A stretch of 64,000 nt of DNA from Megamerina dolium (Eukaryota > Arthropoda > Insecta > Diptera > Megamerinidae), in assembly GCA_963854835.1 (NCBI GenBank), contig OY978526.1, forward strand, positions 90,055,846-90,119,845. Direction: 5' to 3'. This document shows positions 36,301 through 45,988 of this stretch, in pieces. Positions within the stretch are counted from its first letter, which is position 1. Each line of letters starts with the position of its first letter. A program made the translations under genes and the position numbers. The notes beneath the pieces are model-generated. The model was not told the origin of the DNA. It ran no database searches and was given only the letters and a program-made list of their open reading frames with translations.

Positions 36301-39300
36301 TGCAAGAGGAGGTGGCACTTTTATTTTCGACATTTAGATTGCATGAATCACCGAATGTATCACTGGGCATTTCATTCGAATTGTGTAAATTCTGGAAAAA
36401 AAAAGAAATAAAAACAAACAATAAAAAATTATTCGTGAAATTTCAGTATCAAAATGTATGTGTGTTGTATTGCATTTTTAGTCGCAATACGATGCCGGTC
36501 CCAGAACTATCCGACCTAACAAAGAAATCACAAGAAATTTGGGGAAAAGTTTTCTTTATTTCTCAACATAATCACTTTTAGCTCTATACACTTTTCTCAG
36601 CGATATTCTATAGCTTCGATACCTAGTTTGTAGTATGAACTGTCTAGCCATCTACCGCAGACTCCATCTCTTCATTGTTTGCAAATCTTCTACCACCAAG
36701 CCATTTTTTCAAATATGGAAATAGAAAATAATCTGAAGCAGCTAAATCTGGCGAATAAGATGCGTGCTGAAGCAATTCGAGCTTTAACTCATTGGTTTTG
36801 GCCATCGCAATAACGGATGTGTGAGCTGGTGCATTGTCTTGAAGTGAAACAACACTTTCTTTTTCGCCAAATGCGAAAAAGTTTTTCCTTTTTGAAGATA
36901 ATCAATAAAAATTGTCTCACGTGCATTCCAAAAAACAGACGCCATAATCTTGTCTGCAGATGGAACTGACTTCGCCTTCTTTGGACACGATTCTCCCCTT
37001 TCCGACCACTGTTTTGACTGCTTCCTTGTCTCAGGTGTGAAGTGGTGGACCCATGTCTCATCCATGGTTACGAATCGACGCAAAAACTCGGCGTTATTAC
37101 TGTGAAACATCGCCAAACACTTTATAGAAACATCTTCACGACGTTGTTTTTGTTCTATTGTGAGCAAACGCGGCACCCATCTTGCACACAGCTTTTTCTT
37201 CTTCAAATTTCCGGTCAATTTACGATGTAGAGCACTTTTTGAAATGCCAGTAATTTCACCTAGCTCACACACCTTCCGCCGGCGATCGTCCAATACCATT
37301 TTGTGGATTTTCTTAACCGTTTCGGACGTGACCACCTCAATTGGTCGACCAACACGGTGTTTGCCTTGGCAGCTCGTACGACCTCGTTTAAACTCTGCCA
37401 CCCAATATTTTATGGTCGTAAACGAAGGAGCAAACTCCCCCAGAGTAGAATCTAGTTCGACTTTAATATTCGTTGGGCTGAGACCTTTCAAATGAAAGTA
37501 TTGAATTACCTAACCGTGACCAATTTTTTCCATGTTTACAAATTCTCTGAGGTCGTTAGCTTTCGATGGCTCCAAAATAAAATACTAAACAACGTGGCGC
37601 CTTGAAACTTGAAACATATATTTTATAAGGTTGCCACTTTTCACCAAAGTAATTTTTTTTCCAAACTACTGCCGCCATCTATATGTCAGGTCGGGTAGTT
37701 CTGGGACCGACCTCGTATATCTGATGAAAGCGAAATTGTTTGAATAAAGTAACGGTATGCAGAACTATTTAAGTTAGTTTTGAGAAAAAATTGCCTATAC
37801 CCAAAACGCTTGAGAGCAATTGTCAATATGAGTGCTTTAGTAGTTGATATGACTCCCGATTTTCTAGCGAAATCCTTTGCCTTTGCAATAAGTAAGTTTT
37901 GGAGATTTAAAATTTTTACACATTAAATAATGGGCATGGCTCGCTAATTTCTTGTGGAATTATTTACCTTTAAAATACCTTTTCATTTATTTATATTGGT
38001 TTAAAGTTTTTAAAAATTCTACAATTCTGTATGGGAGCAGGTTCGAACGTCATATTAAGTAATTTAGATTTTGATTAAGATTTTTAGTCATTTAATTGAC
38101 TAATTATGCCCATTTTCAATAGCGTCTATATCCTTTAAACATATATCTACGTAACTCCCTTCAAGAGGTTACAAACAACTGACCCTTGCACTTGCTCAGA
38201 ATATAAAAAAAAAGTCAAAAAAAAATTTGTGCCACATTTGTTAAAGTACTGTTGTTAAATTTGCATTTTTAAGTGCTACTGTATGACTCAGTCCTTACTT
38301 TGCCGAATTAAATACAATTTTTTTTTCTAGGAATAGAGAAATTGGGATTCCAACGTTTTAAGAAAGCACTAAGCTAGTGTTTTGTGTAAATTGTATATTA
38401 AGGTGGAGTGAAAAAATAAAGGCGCAAAATATTATTTGCCTCATGTTATGTTCAGAGGTGCCCTCATCAACGTGACTAAGTTTAAGTAAATGCACTAATT
38501 CACAATTTTTACATACAAATGTGTTTAATTAAAATAAACAGTTGGTAAAGAGCAATTTGTATACATATTTTTTTTTTGTAATCATCAATAGAAAATAAAA
38601 TTCATATGAGACGACGTTGCATCAAAGCGTTCGTATAGCATTCAAAGGCACTTGGGGTTTAAAATATTTTTAAGATTCCCACACATTTTTCATGAATATT
38701 CAATTTTAATATTTCCGCTATTAAACATGTACACATATGCACGTATGTATGGCCCTCTGCCATTTATTGTCGTATTCTTGAGTCACTTTTGTATGTACAT
38801 GTATGTACGATATATGATGCACCCTCTATAAATTCAAGTAAATTGCATTTACCAAAAACAAATTGCAATAAGAAACTGAAGTAAAAAAAAAAAATAATAA
38901 ATACATAAAAATAAAAACAACAAAAGAGACTACAAATCAATGTAAATATGAGTGCAATTATATACGATTTTATATACTTGCAAAGGGGCACAACGCAATA
39001 CAACAGGACGTTAAATTAAATATCATCCAAGTTAAACGAGTTAAGTGATAAAAACAAAAAGGTATCGCTGAGCAAAAACAATACAAAAGACATACACAAT
39101 AAAAATATAATAAATAACAACAAAAGAGCATAGGTATAACCAAAAGTCAGTACATAATTGAATAAGTCATGCGAAAAAGAAGATAGAAAACAAAAGCAAA
39201 AATGGTAATTAAGGCAACAAAAAAAAAATGATAAAAGGAAAAAAAAAAAAAAAAGATGAAGAAAAAAAAAATGTGAACCAACTCACCGTCATATCGCAAT

Positions 39301-40471
39301 TATTTAGCGTATCAACGGCACCAACAGCGTCATCGGTAATTTTTGACTCAATTGCAAAAGGGTTACATCCAATTACAGTTACCACCGTGCTGCTACTGTT
39401 TTTGTTGTTGTTCGGTGAAGGACAATTTAATTGTTGTTGTTGTTGTTCTTGCTGCTGCTGCTGCTGCTGCTGCTGTTTCAGTTTCGATGACGATGGCAAC
39501 ATAACCTCGGCTTTGGTAAGATTTAAATTTTTAAATTTTGTATTTTTATTGCTTCGAATGCGTGCTTTAGTTAAAAATAATGCCGTTGATGATTTTAATG
39601 ATTTTTTACTGCTCATGTTGTCTTCGTCGTCATCATCTGTGTCATCATCATCGTCATCTGTGTCATCATCTGTGTCGTCGTCGTCGTCATCATCATCATC
39701 GTCATCTGTGTCATCAGTGTCATCTTCGTCATTTAAAACTTGTTTGCTAATAGCCTCCTCCTCCTCCTCATTGTCATCATTATCAATATTATTGCGATTT
39801 GCAACGCTTGTTGCAACTACTTTGATGACATCCTTTTTACTGCCAACAGATGGGATTGCTGCTGCTGTTGTCGGTGTGCATGATGGTGCAGCAACATTGT
39901 GGCTGTCATCAGCAAGTGGTGCCGCATTAGTGTTATTGGCAGAGTTCTTAATTTTACGATTACCGCCATTACTGGTGTTGCTGCTGTTGGTGGTGCTGCC
40001 GTTTTCACCAACGTTACCACCACCAGCGCCATTGCCATTGCCATTGTCACTATTACCATTTACATTACGATTATTTTGTACTCTACCATTGCCACCCGCT
40101 GTGTGTGATGATCCTGTAGTGCTGGCGCTGCCACCAGCAGCGCCACCACTACTACCGCCGCCGCCGCCTCCGCGACCATTTCTACCATTGGTAATATTGT
40201 TGACACCGCTACTGGTACTGGCCGCACCGCCATCCTCTTCGACGTCACCATCGAATTTCTTTTTATCCTTTTCAGTTGTTTCTGCTGGTGTAGACTCTGT
40301 TGCTGCTGCTGCTGCTGCTGATGATTGTGCTGTCGTTGTCGTAGTTGCTGCTGCTGCCGCCGCTGCTGCTGCTGCTGCTGCTGCTGCTCTTTCACCCACC
40401 AATTGTAATACACTAATACGTTTGCGATTAAGCGTCTTGGATGGCTTGCCGGGAAAGTTGGAACGTCCCAT
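21877..40471 (-). CDS. trx: Trithorax, histone H3K4 methyltransferase (MLL1/2-type), 4,440 aa, 8 coding exons
   Basis: Exons (minus strand): 40471-39287, 36391-35203, 35126-34755, 34694-34518, 34440-24525, 24450-24317, 24243-24068, 22050-21877; all introns are GT-AG and phases agree, total 13,323 nt. Approximate domains by residue: MGRSNFPGKPSK start; C4 zinc region (LCGVCGTPVHC...CTSCWLRRC) 919-1000; three PHD fingers 1540-1752; extended PHD 2008-2120; FYRN 2155-2212; Taspase-1 type site QMD|GVDD at 2555-2561; a C2H2-like finger just after; long Gln/Thr-rich region; FYRC 4100-4183; Win-like ARCE at 4240; SET about 4298-4420 with NHSCEPNC and GEELTYDY; post-SET CSCG...C. Known role: nuclear COMPASS-like complex that maintains active homeotic transcription. 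It is longer than D. melanogaster Trx through low-complexity runs. Identification is secure; noncoding 5' exons are not resolved. Confidence 0.97.
22552..22822 (+). mobile_element. tRNA-derived SINE, copy 3 (internally deleted)
   Basis: The head TTGCCGTAGCTCTGTGGTTAG (A box) and B box GTGGGTTCAATCCCC lie 35-45 nt apart. The body matches the family but lacks the segment around CTCTGTGACAAAG. The 3' end is GTCACATATTTATTAATTTT. It is antisense to trx, in its last intron. Confidence 0.82.
23371..23966 (+). mobile_element. IS630-like element with CAGGGTGATTTTTTAG ends, copy 1
   Basis: TA-flanked ends are CAGGGTGATTTTTTAG on the left and, inverted, CAGAGTGCTTTTTAAGAGCC on the right. The plus strand starts a transposase, MNRLTNEQRLQIIEFYYQN, after about 115 nt, then breaks into frames with traces of the following helix-turn-helix region. 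At 596 bp it is an internally deleted copy. Confidence 0.8.
24068..24243 (-). CDS. trx: trx coding exon 7 (SET core)
   Basis: The acceptor is TGTTTACAG|GTGAAATG; the donor is TGTGAG|GTATGT (phase 0). It encodes GEMVIEYAGELIRSTLTDKR, SRGIGCYMFKIDDN and ARFINHSCE, which includes the NHSC motif that forms the S-adenosylmethionine pocket in SET enzymes. Confidence 0.95.
24317..24450 (-). CDS. trx: trx coding exon 6 (pre-SET linker and SET start)
   Basis: The acceptor is ACTTATAG|GCGCGG; the donor is GAAGCTG|GTATGT (phase 1). It encodes RGTGSNLPMAMKYRTLKETY, then VFRSHIHGRGLYCTKDIEAG, the beginning of the SET fold. Confidence 0.93.
24525..34440 (-). CDS. trx: trx coding exon 5, 9.9 kb (PHD fingers to FYRC)
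   Basis: The acceptor is CGCACACAG|GCAACTGC; the donor is CCAAG|GTGCGT (phase 2). In order it encodes GNCSIQPHSKGHVKNF with CTSCWLRRC, the PHD cluster (32,750-32,110), the extended PHD (31,340-31,005), FYRN (30,900-30,730), the Taspase-type site (29,680-29,701), a roughly 4-kb Gln/Thr/Ala-rich stretch (29,400-25,350), a PPPPPPPPNPMRDPKK linker, FYRC (25,065-24,815), and ARCEPYSKR...DMFSWLASRHR. The 3,305-codon uninterrupted frame is itself strong evidence. Long antisense ORFs over the Gln runs are artefacts of CAG/CTG repeats. Confidence 0.96.
29680..29703 (-). other. trx: Taspase-1 type cleavage site in Trx
   Basis: The frame reads MQMDGVDD, matching the MLL-family consensus Q-hydrophobic-D/G-x-D-D, at residues 2554-2561. 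Cleavage after D2557 would separate an N-terminal part carrying the PHDs and FYRN from a C-terminal part carrying FYRC and SET. Known processing in MLL and fly Trx supports this; cleavage here is inferred. Confidence 0.85.
34518..34694 (-). CDS. trx: trx coding exon 4 (first half of C4 zinc region)
   Basis: The acceptor is CCATAG|GTGGCTC; the donor is ACAGAAG|GTATAT (phase 1). It encodes GSISLCGVCGTPVHC, KYGVVTCGACRKF and LQCKTEG: the paired cysteines of the receptor-like zinc region conserved in Trx. The remaining cysteines are at the start of exon 5. Confidence 0.9.
34755..35126 (-). CDS. trx: trx coding exon 3
   Basis: The acceptor is CCTTCCGCAG|GTAATAAA; the donor is AGCTTAA|GTAAGC (phase 1). 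It encodes GNKSTKEAPEATAAATTSAE to VTSLS, mostly Ser/Ala/Gly-rich and without a known fold. Confidence 0.88.
35203..36391 (-). CDS. trx: trx coding exon 2
   Basis: The acceptor is TTTTTTTCCAG|AATTTACAC; the donor is GCAATG|GTGAGC, leaving phase 1. It encodes NLHNSNEMPSDTFGDSCN, a Ser/Thr/Ala-rich stretch, VTFKNILETSDDKSAVKKFY, an acidic region, and KRSTRSSRVIKPNKR ending DYTERN. In-frame TAA-free sequence across 1,189 nt supports it. Confidence 0.9.
36490..37715 (-). mobile_element. Mariner element with GGTCCCAGARCTACCCGACC repeats, copy 2
   Basis: 1,226 bp flanked by TA, with inverted terminal repeats CCGGTCCCAGAACTATCCGACC and CGAGGTCGGTCCCAGAACTA. This is close to a full-length mariner, inserted in the same orientation as trx in its first intron. 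It is the best-preserved member of the family in the window; copy 1 is at 17253. Confidence 0.9.
36784..37533 (-). pseudogene. Mariner transposase, nearly intact N-terminal two thirds
   Basis: An open frame from 37491 gives HLKGLSPTNIKVELDS, the helix-turn-helix linker WVAEFKRGRTS, VGRPIEVVTSETVKK, KVCELGEITGISKSALHRKL, LCARWVPR, the first catalytic block FVTMDETWVHHFTPETR, and VFWNARETIFIDYLQKG. The true start, MEKIGHG near 37533, is separated by one stop codon. After the AKKKVLFH block the frame shifts and the QDN and PHPPYSPD blocks are deleted or scrambled, so it cannot encode an active enzyme. Confidence 0.85.
39287..40471 (-). CDS. trx: trx coding exon 1 (N-terminus, 395 codons)
   Basis: It starts ATGGGACGTTCC (MGRSNFPGKPSKTLNRKRISV), matching the conserved Trx N-terminus. 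It then has an Ala run of about 15, Gly/Asn/Ser-rich sequence, a striking Asp/Thr tract (39,640-39,730) and a Gln run. The donor is ATGACG|GTGAGT, phase 0. Beyond the donor the frame runs into intronic Phe-rich sequence. Confidence 0.92.
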
Positions 40472-40490
40472 AATCGTATATAATTTGCAT
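40428..40490 (-). promoter_or_regulatory. Upstream ORF overlapping the trx start codon
   Basis: An ATG at 40490-40488, 19 nt before the trx ATG, opens a 20-codon frame in a different phase that ends at TAA 40428-40430 inside trx exon 1. If this DNA is in the mature leader, scanning ribosomes would meet this ATG first. Leader transcription is assumed, not shown. Confidence 0.4.
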
Positions 40491-42940
40491 TTGCAAGAAT
40501 TTCTCTGTTTACAAGCGTTGGCGGCAAGTTAACTTGCTATACACACATCGACACACATGTACACTGTTGTTGTGTGTGTGTGTGGATATAATCGCAGCGC
40601 ACAAAGCACTAATAATAGTAGTAATAATAATAATTATAATAATAATAATACAAGCAACAATAATAACACTTGAGCGTATAAAAAGAAGAATAACAACAAC
40701 AACAGGACTACAATAGAAATGTTGTCGTCAACGTGCAACGTTGTGAGAGAGTCGTATGAGAACAATTGGTATGTGTGGAATGTGCTGCACTGAGCGAATA
40801 CTCGCTATTACCAACCATAAACACAATAACCACCACCACTAGCACCAACGCCGATAGCAATGCAACTCTAAACAAAGCTCGTTGCGTGTAGTTGTACACT
40901 CGGTTTTTGTATACAGCCACAACAGAAGGAGCAACTAACCAAACCAAGGTGCAATTGTGGCAGCTGCTTTTGTATTATTATTTCTTTTACTTTTTCTTCT
41001 TCTTCTTCTTCGACTTTTTCTTTTGATTATGTAGTTGCTGGTACCATGTATTTGAGCTTGTTGTTGTTGTTGTTTTGTCGTTTTTAATTTCCTCCTTTAT
41101 ATATGCTCATTGTTGTTGTTGTATATTTATTATAATACCTTGCGTGACCACCACCACCACCACCACGAACACCAACACTAACACCAATGACGTTGAGTTG
41201 TTGTTGTTGTTATTGTTGCAGTTATTAGTTAAATGCACAATTAATGCACTTACAACTAACTCGTCGTTAATTTTTCGTCTGTTTCTTTTTTTTATAACAC
41301 ACTCGTTGCTGTTGTTGTTCTTGTTGTAGTAGTTATTTTTGCAAATTTTCGTTACTCTCTTGTCTCTCTTGTAAACCTCTCCGTTATTGTGTTGAAAATG
41401 CTCTCTCATACTCTGTCTCTGGAGCTCTCATTCTCTCTTTTTTTGCTTGAGCACTAAATTCAAGTGGTTTTTCCACTTCAATTGAAAAAGTTTGCAATTT
41501 TTATTTATTTTTTTTTTGCTGTTGTTGTGGTGTGACGTACTCGTCGTTCGTTTGTTGTTACATGTCGTGAGGATTTTCTCTTCTGCTTTTTAATGCTGTT
41601 ACAGTGGTGTGTGTGTGTGTGTGTGTGTGTGGTGTGTATGGTAGATTTTCCTTCTTTCGATGTATTCTTTTCTGTCTCTGTTGTTGTTGTTGTTGCTGTA
41701 TGATTTTTTATGACGCGTGGTTGAAAAATGTACAATTCTTCTTCGAGTCGATTCGAGTACTTGCTTTTCTTTTCCCTCTTTCTTACAGTTTTATGATTTT
41801 TTGTTTGCTTTTTTTTGTGTTTTGCGAGTTTACAACTTCTTTGTCTTATTACAATGGCTATTTATTTCTTATTTTCTTTCGACTTTTCTCAACTTGTTGT
41901 TGTTGTTGTTGTTATTTTACATTGATTTTTAAAATGTTCCTTATTGCTTCTGGTGGTGTAGTACTCATGTTGCCTTTGCTACTGCTACTGCTACTGCTGC
42001 TGCTGCTATTCTTGTTCTTGTTGTTATGCCTGCTGCTGCTAGTGCTGTACTTTTTTGTTTTACATCTCGAAGAGAACGCAATTTATCCATGTTGACTGAC
42101 TGTTGCTGTTCTGATTATTGGTTGTTGTTGTTGCTGTGTTGTTACAATATTTGATATCTAATAGTATGATTGGTCGTAGCTGCTGCTCTGCTATTGTTAT
42201 TGTAGCTATATATATACACATACATATACATGTATATAGTTATATCGTTGCCACTCTACCTGAAAGAAAGAAAAGAAAAGCAGAAACAAAAAAGAAAAAT
42301 AATATAGAAAAAAAAAATACAATAGAATGGAAAAATTATTAGCCATTTTTGTTGTTGTTTCTGTTGATTTTCTTACAAATACTGGTTGATGTGTTAGGTA
42401 GCTACATACATACATTCATATACATATGACAGGAGTTTGTATAAATAAGCAAAGGGGGACGTGGCAGCATTAATTCAAAAGGCATGAAGGCATAAAATGA
42501 AGTGTAGCGGGGGATGATAAGGAGTCGGCGTATTAGTAGCAATAGTTGTTGATGTTGATTATGCCATATAAATAAGTGTGATTGGACGTACGTGCGTTTG
42601 GACTTAACAAACTGACAAACTAAATAACTTAACAAGCACTACCACCACCACCACCACCATTTCCACAAACTACCGATACCACCTAATACATATGTACCCA
42701 TCAGAAAATAGAAGAAGTAAAATGCGATTACAGAACCACTTTTTTTTTTTGGGATCCAGATATCCTTACCATCTGGATTCTATCTCTAATTCTTTTTTAT
42801 ATGAAATGGGCCGCCACAATTGAATGCATTCCATAGAACCACTTTCGAAAGCAGTTGTTTTCAAGCACTCCAGTAATGGCAAAATATTTTCATTCAATGC
42901 AAAATGGGATTTCGATATAAGAATTACAATATATGCCTAA
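40472..42940. other. trx upstream region rich in microsatellites
   Basis: No protein-coding gene is supported. It holds (GT)n at 41608-41632, several GTT/CAA runs, CTG runs near 41980-42010 and TA-rich sequence. It is probably trx leader and promoter DNA, but no transcription start can be fixed. Confidence 0.4.
41608..41632. repeat. (GT)n microsatellite
   Basis: Uninterrupted GT dinucleotide run upstream of trx exon 1. Confidence 0.9.
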
Positions 42941-42944
42941 AAAA

Positions 42945-43040
42945 AAAAAATTCTCTCGATTCATGTATGGGTTCGAACCTGGATTATCCGATCCCAAAGC
43001 TAGCACTTTACCATTGCACTTTTCTCGAAAATATTGTAAA
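42945..43040 (-). repeat. tRNA-like fragment with B box
   Basis: The minus strand reads GTGCAATGGTAAAGTGCTAG, then about 20 nt later CAGGTTCGAACCCAT, which matches a Pol III B box, then a T-run. It could be a tRNA-derived SINE head or a pseudo-tRNA. Confidence 0.45.
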
Positions 43041-43079
43041 CGATTTTTTTTTTTGTATTTTTTGTCAAATATATTATTT

Positions 43080-43975
43080 GCGCCAACTACCGTGGAGGAA
43101 TAAGTCTCCTAAGCATCGCATACAAGGTCTTATTGAGCGTATTGTGTGAAAGATTGAAGCCCATGCTCAACAACATGATTGGAGCTTATCAGTGTCGCTT
43201 CAGATCTGTGTAAATCTACCATCGACCAAATTTTCACACTGCGAAAATTGGGAAGGACCTCTCCGCACCGTTTAATACGAGCTGCTGATCTACGACATAA
43301 TGGCACTATCTTCAACAAAAGTGTCATGCTGTTGGCGTATGCCGACGATATTGACATAATCGGCATGAATACGCGAGCACTCAGTGCAGCATGCTCAGGG
43401 TTGGAAAGAGAGTCGCTTCGGATGGGTCTTCCGGTGAACGAGGGCAAGACGAAGTATCTAGTGTCAACAAAGAGTCCCGGTGTCTTGGACAACACGCCAC
43501 TGTTGACAACTACGCTTCTGAAGTAGTAAGGAACTTTGTCTAACTTCGAACCAGCATTAACAGTAGCAATGACGTCAGCCTGGAGATATTGCGAAAGATC
43601 ACTCTTGCAAACAGGTGCTACTTTGGGCTAAGTAAACAATTAAGAAGTCGAGCCCTCTCTCGAAGAACGAAAATTACACTCTACAAGTCTCTCATCACGC
43701 CAGTCCTAATATACGGCGCTGAAGCCTGGACAATTTCCACCTCGGATGAGCGAATTCTTAGAGTTTTCGATATTGACATAGTAAAGCGCATCAAAATCCA
43801 GCGGCTGCGCTGGCTAGGTCATGCCGAGCGAATGGAAGAACACGCTCCAGCTAAGAAGGTGTTATATTCGGAACCCACTGGAGGACGTCGCAGAAGAGGA
43901 AGACCTAACCTCCGGTGGAAAGACCAAGTACTGGAGGACAGAGATGGCTGGCGAAGCATGTTATATTCGGCATAA
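43080..43975 (+). pseudogene. RTE-like non-LTR retrotransposon fragment, internally deleted
   Basis: Plus-strand frames show NYRGI(S)LLSIAYKV-like sequence, KSTIDQIFTLRK, then a jump to RAADLRHNGTIFNKSVM with LLAYADDIDIIG (catalytic YADD) and PVNEGKTKY, then LRSRALSRRTKITLYKSLI, LIYGAEAWT, RLRWLGHAERM and GRRRRGRPNLRWKDQV. The palm region between TLRK and RAADL is missing and frames shift at 43,180 and 43,527. The 3' end lies near 43,990. Confidence 0.82.
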
Positions 43976-44028
43976 ATCGATATTCGATTGTTATGGCCAC
44001 ATAAGTAAGTATATTATTTCCAAAATGA

Positions 44029-44122
44029 AAAAAAAAAAAAAAAAAAAAATAGATAAAAAAGATACCCCCGACTGGATTTGAACTCACAAGCCAACGGTTG
44101 CACCATCGTTCTATCAATTGAT
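44029..44122 (-). repeat. tRNA-like fragment with B box and T-rich tail
   Basis: The minus strand reads GATAGAACGATGGTGCAACC, then GAGTTCAAATCC about 20 nt on, then a long T-run (a poly-A of about 21 nt on the plus strand). It is similar in layout to the fragment at 42945. Confidence 0.45.
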
Positions 44123-45159
44123 TCGACTATTATCTAGATGTGTACTAAAATCAAAACAATTCAAAATTACGAGTGTTGGCATTTGTGTAGCTCATTTCAG
44201 TTTATTTGCTTAAAACATTACCTGCTCGTTTCTTGAGAAGGACTTTTGGAAGCAGTGAATGCTTCAAAGCTGTTCTATAATGTCTTATGTTGGCAAGGTA
44301 TTGACAAATTTGCTGCTGGGTATGTGTCTATGCATACATACACACGATCATCGGACACATACTCTTGTTAATCTTGTCAACTGTACTGCGATTTTTTACA
44401 CCAACTTTACAGCAACTTATGTTCGTTCATACGCTCATATGCGATATGTATTTACTTATTGGATGAAACTGATGCAAAATTCAAAAGAAATTCAATTGTG
44501 AATGAATGAGTGAATTGAATATTTGCGCGCAGTTGTGAGTGTGTGTGTGTGTGTAATGTGTATGTGTGTATGGGTGTGTAATGTGTATGTGTGTTTGGTG
44601 TGTGTGAGTGGAGGGTAAAAGAAAAACAATACCAAAAACAAAATGTAATGAGTTCAATGATTTCAATGAGGTGCATTCTTTTCTCTTTTGTTTCATATTG
44701 GCAGGCATGCCATTTATAATTTATTTAATTTGCCATTATTTCGAAAGCATTAGATATCTTCTTTATGTGTTTATATTTATCCATAAATATATATGTAGTT
44801 ATAGTAAAGTAAATAAATACGAAATATTGAATAATATGACCAACCGACCGATTTGGAAGTATTAGAGGGTCGGATTGCACTGCGACCCTAGGTCTATTGT
44901 GCACGGATTTGGAAGTAGCAGAGATTGAAAATAATGATTATGAATAGAAATGAAATAGAAAACCAATTTTTTATTGCACTCAGAAATAAAATGATTTTTG
45001 ACTTCAACTTCATTTCTGAATTTTATCTTTTTAATGGGAAATTGAAAATATTTTGGTAATATTTGTACTTCAAATTCGCCTTTTACAACACACAAAACAT
45101 CTTTTTACAAATCAAATGCACCCTTTCTCAAATCAAATTTATCTTATTACAATTGATAA
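44123..45159. other. Non-coding, (GT)n-rich
   Basis: GT/GTAT repeats lie at 44536-44606. I see no gene. Confidence 0.3.
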
Positions 45160-45342
45160 TTGCTCTTTCTGACGCTTCGGGTAGGGAATGTCTTTTTAAC
45201 TCCTGAATTGAGCATTACGGTGGCACAATTGCTTCAAACATTTTTGAAAAATTTCTGTGAGAGCTCAAAATGGACTCTGAAGCTTTTGCTTTGTTGTGGA
45301 GAGCATACGATTGTAAAAAATATAGACAATTTTTTCCCTTCA

Positions 45343-45440
45343 ACTGTTGTTGTTGTTGTTGTTGTAGCTGCAAAAATACAGAAATGCTTTGTTTTGTTCC
45401 CGTGCTTCCGCTACGTAAACCCGTCTATTCTTGGGAAGCC
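45343..45440 (-). mobile_element. Short retroposon with (ACA)n tail, copy 2
   Basis: On the minus strand it starts GGCTTCCCAAGAATAGACGG, continues ACGTAGCGGAAGCACGGGAA and CATTTCTGTATTTTTGCAGC and ends in (ACA)8. It matches copy 1 at 1029-1570 with that copy's nested SINE removed, minus about 60 nt of the middle. The flanking plus-strand frame resembles transposase (LPMVNPIEEIFF). Confidence 0.7.
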
Positions 45441-45629
45441 CCGTATTTACCAATGGTGAACCCCATCGAGGAAATTTTTTTTTTAAGAAATTAAATAATC
45501 CACTCGAAACATGATGGTTGTTTTTCCTTCAAAGTGGCCACTTTCGGAGTTTCGGAGTGATGCTTTGTAAATGTAAATATAGCTTGTAATATCAATTTTT
45601 GCTGAATACCATTTATAAATTATAAAAAA

Positions 45630-45988
45630 TAAAATACATATGTGGCACTTATAAGCCACGAAGGGCTCTCTGACCGAGCTTCTCTTCCATTACTGATGTG
45701 CGTGTTAAGTTGTGGACAGTATTAGAAGGGAATTACTTATTTTAGCCGATTCCGAACGGCAGAACTCTTGCTACATCACTTTTTCAGAGTTTTGTCACAT
45801 ATATCTTTTAGAAGCTTTTCCATGGCAAATTGTTACTGCCAGAAGAATTGCCAATTTCTTGCCGACAGGTGGGACCGTTCGAAAGAACAAATTTTTCGAT
45901 ATTAAATTCTGTTATGCTTCCGCCGGGGATTGAACCCATTACCTAGAGATCAGAATCCCAACACACTAACCACTGAGCTACGGCACCC
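45630..45988 (-). mobile_element. tRNA-derived SINE, copy 4 (best preserved head)
   Basis: The minus-strand head is GGGTGCCGTAGCTCAGTGG with an intact A box; the B box ATGGGTTCAATCCCC follows, then the body and the 3' end CTTATAAGTGCCACATATG plus A/T tail. The length is about 359 nt. Confidence 0.88.

Larger units (their letters stand above)
36392..39286. other. trx intron 1 with a mariner element
   Basis: GT-AG intron of 2.9 kb. It contains the mariner copy at 36490-37715. The remaining 37,716-39,286 is AT-rich with no supported gene; near 38,401 there is a solo TTAAGGTGGAG, like the Tc1-type terminal repeat at 56301. Confidence 0.75.

Noticed and set aside
39228..40532. 434-codon plus-strand ORF antisense to trx exon 1
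   Set aside because: It is a shadow: it consists of Ser/Ala/Leu/Cys runs read from the complement of Asp, Ala, Gly and Gln repeats, while the minus strand carries the conserved Trx N-terminus.
42740..42785. Short stem around ATCCAGATATCC...CATCTGGAT
   Set aside because: Too short and single-copy here to call an element or RNA.
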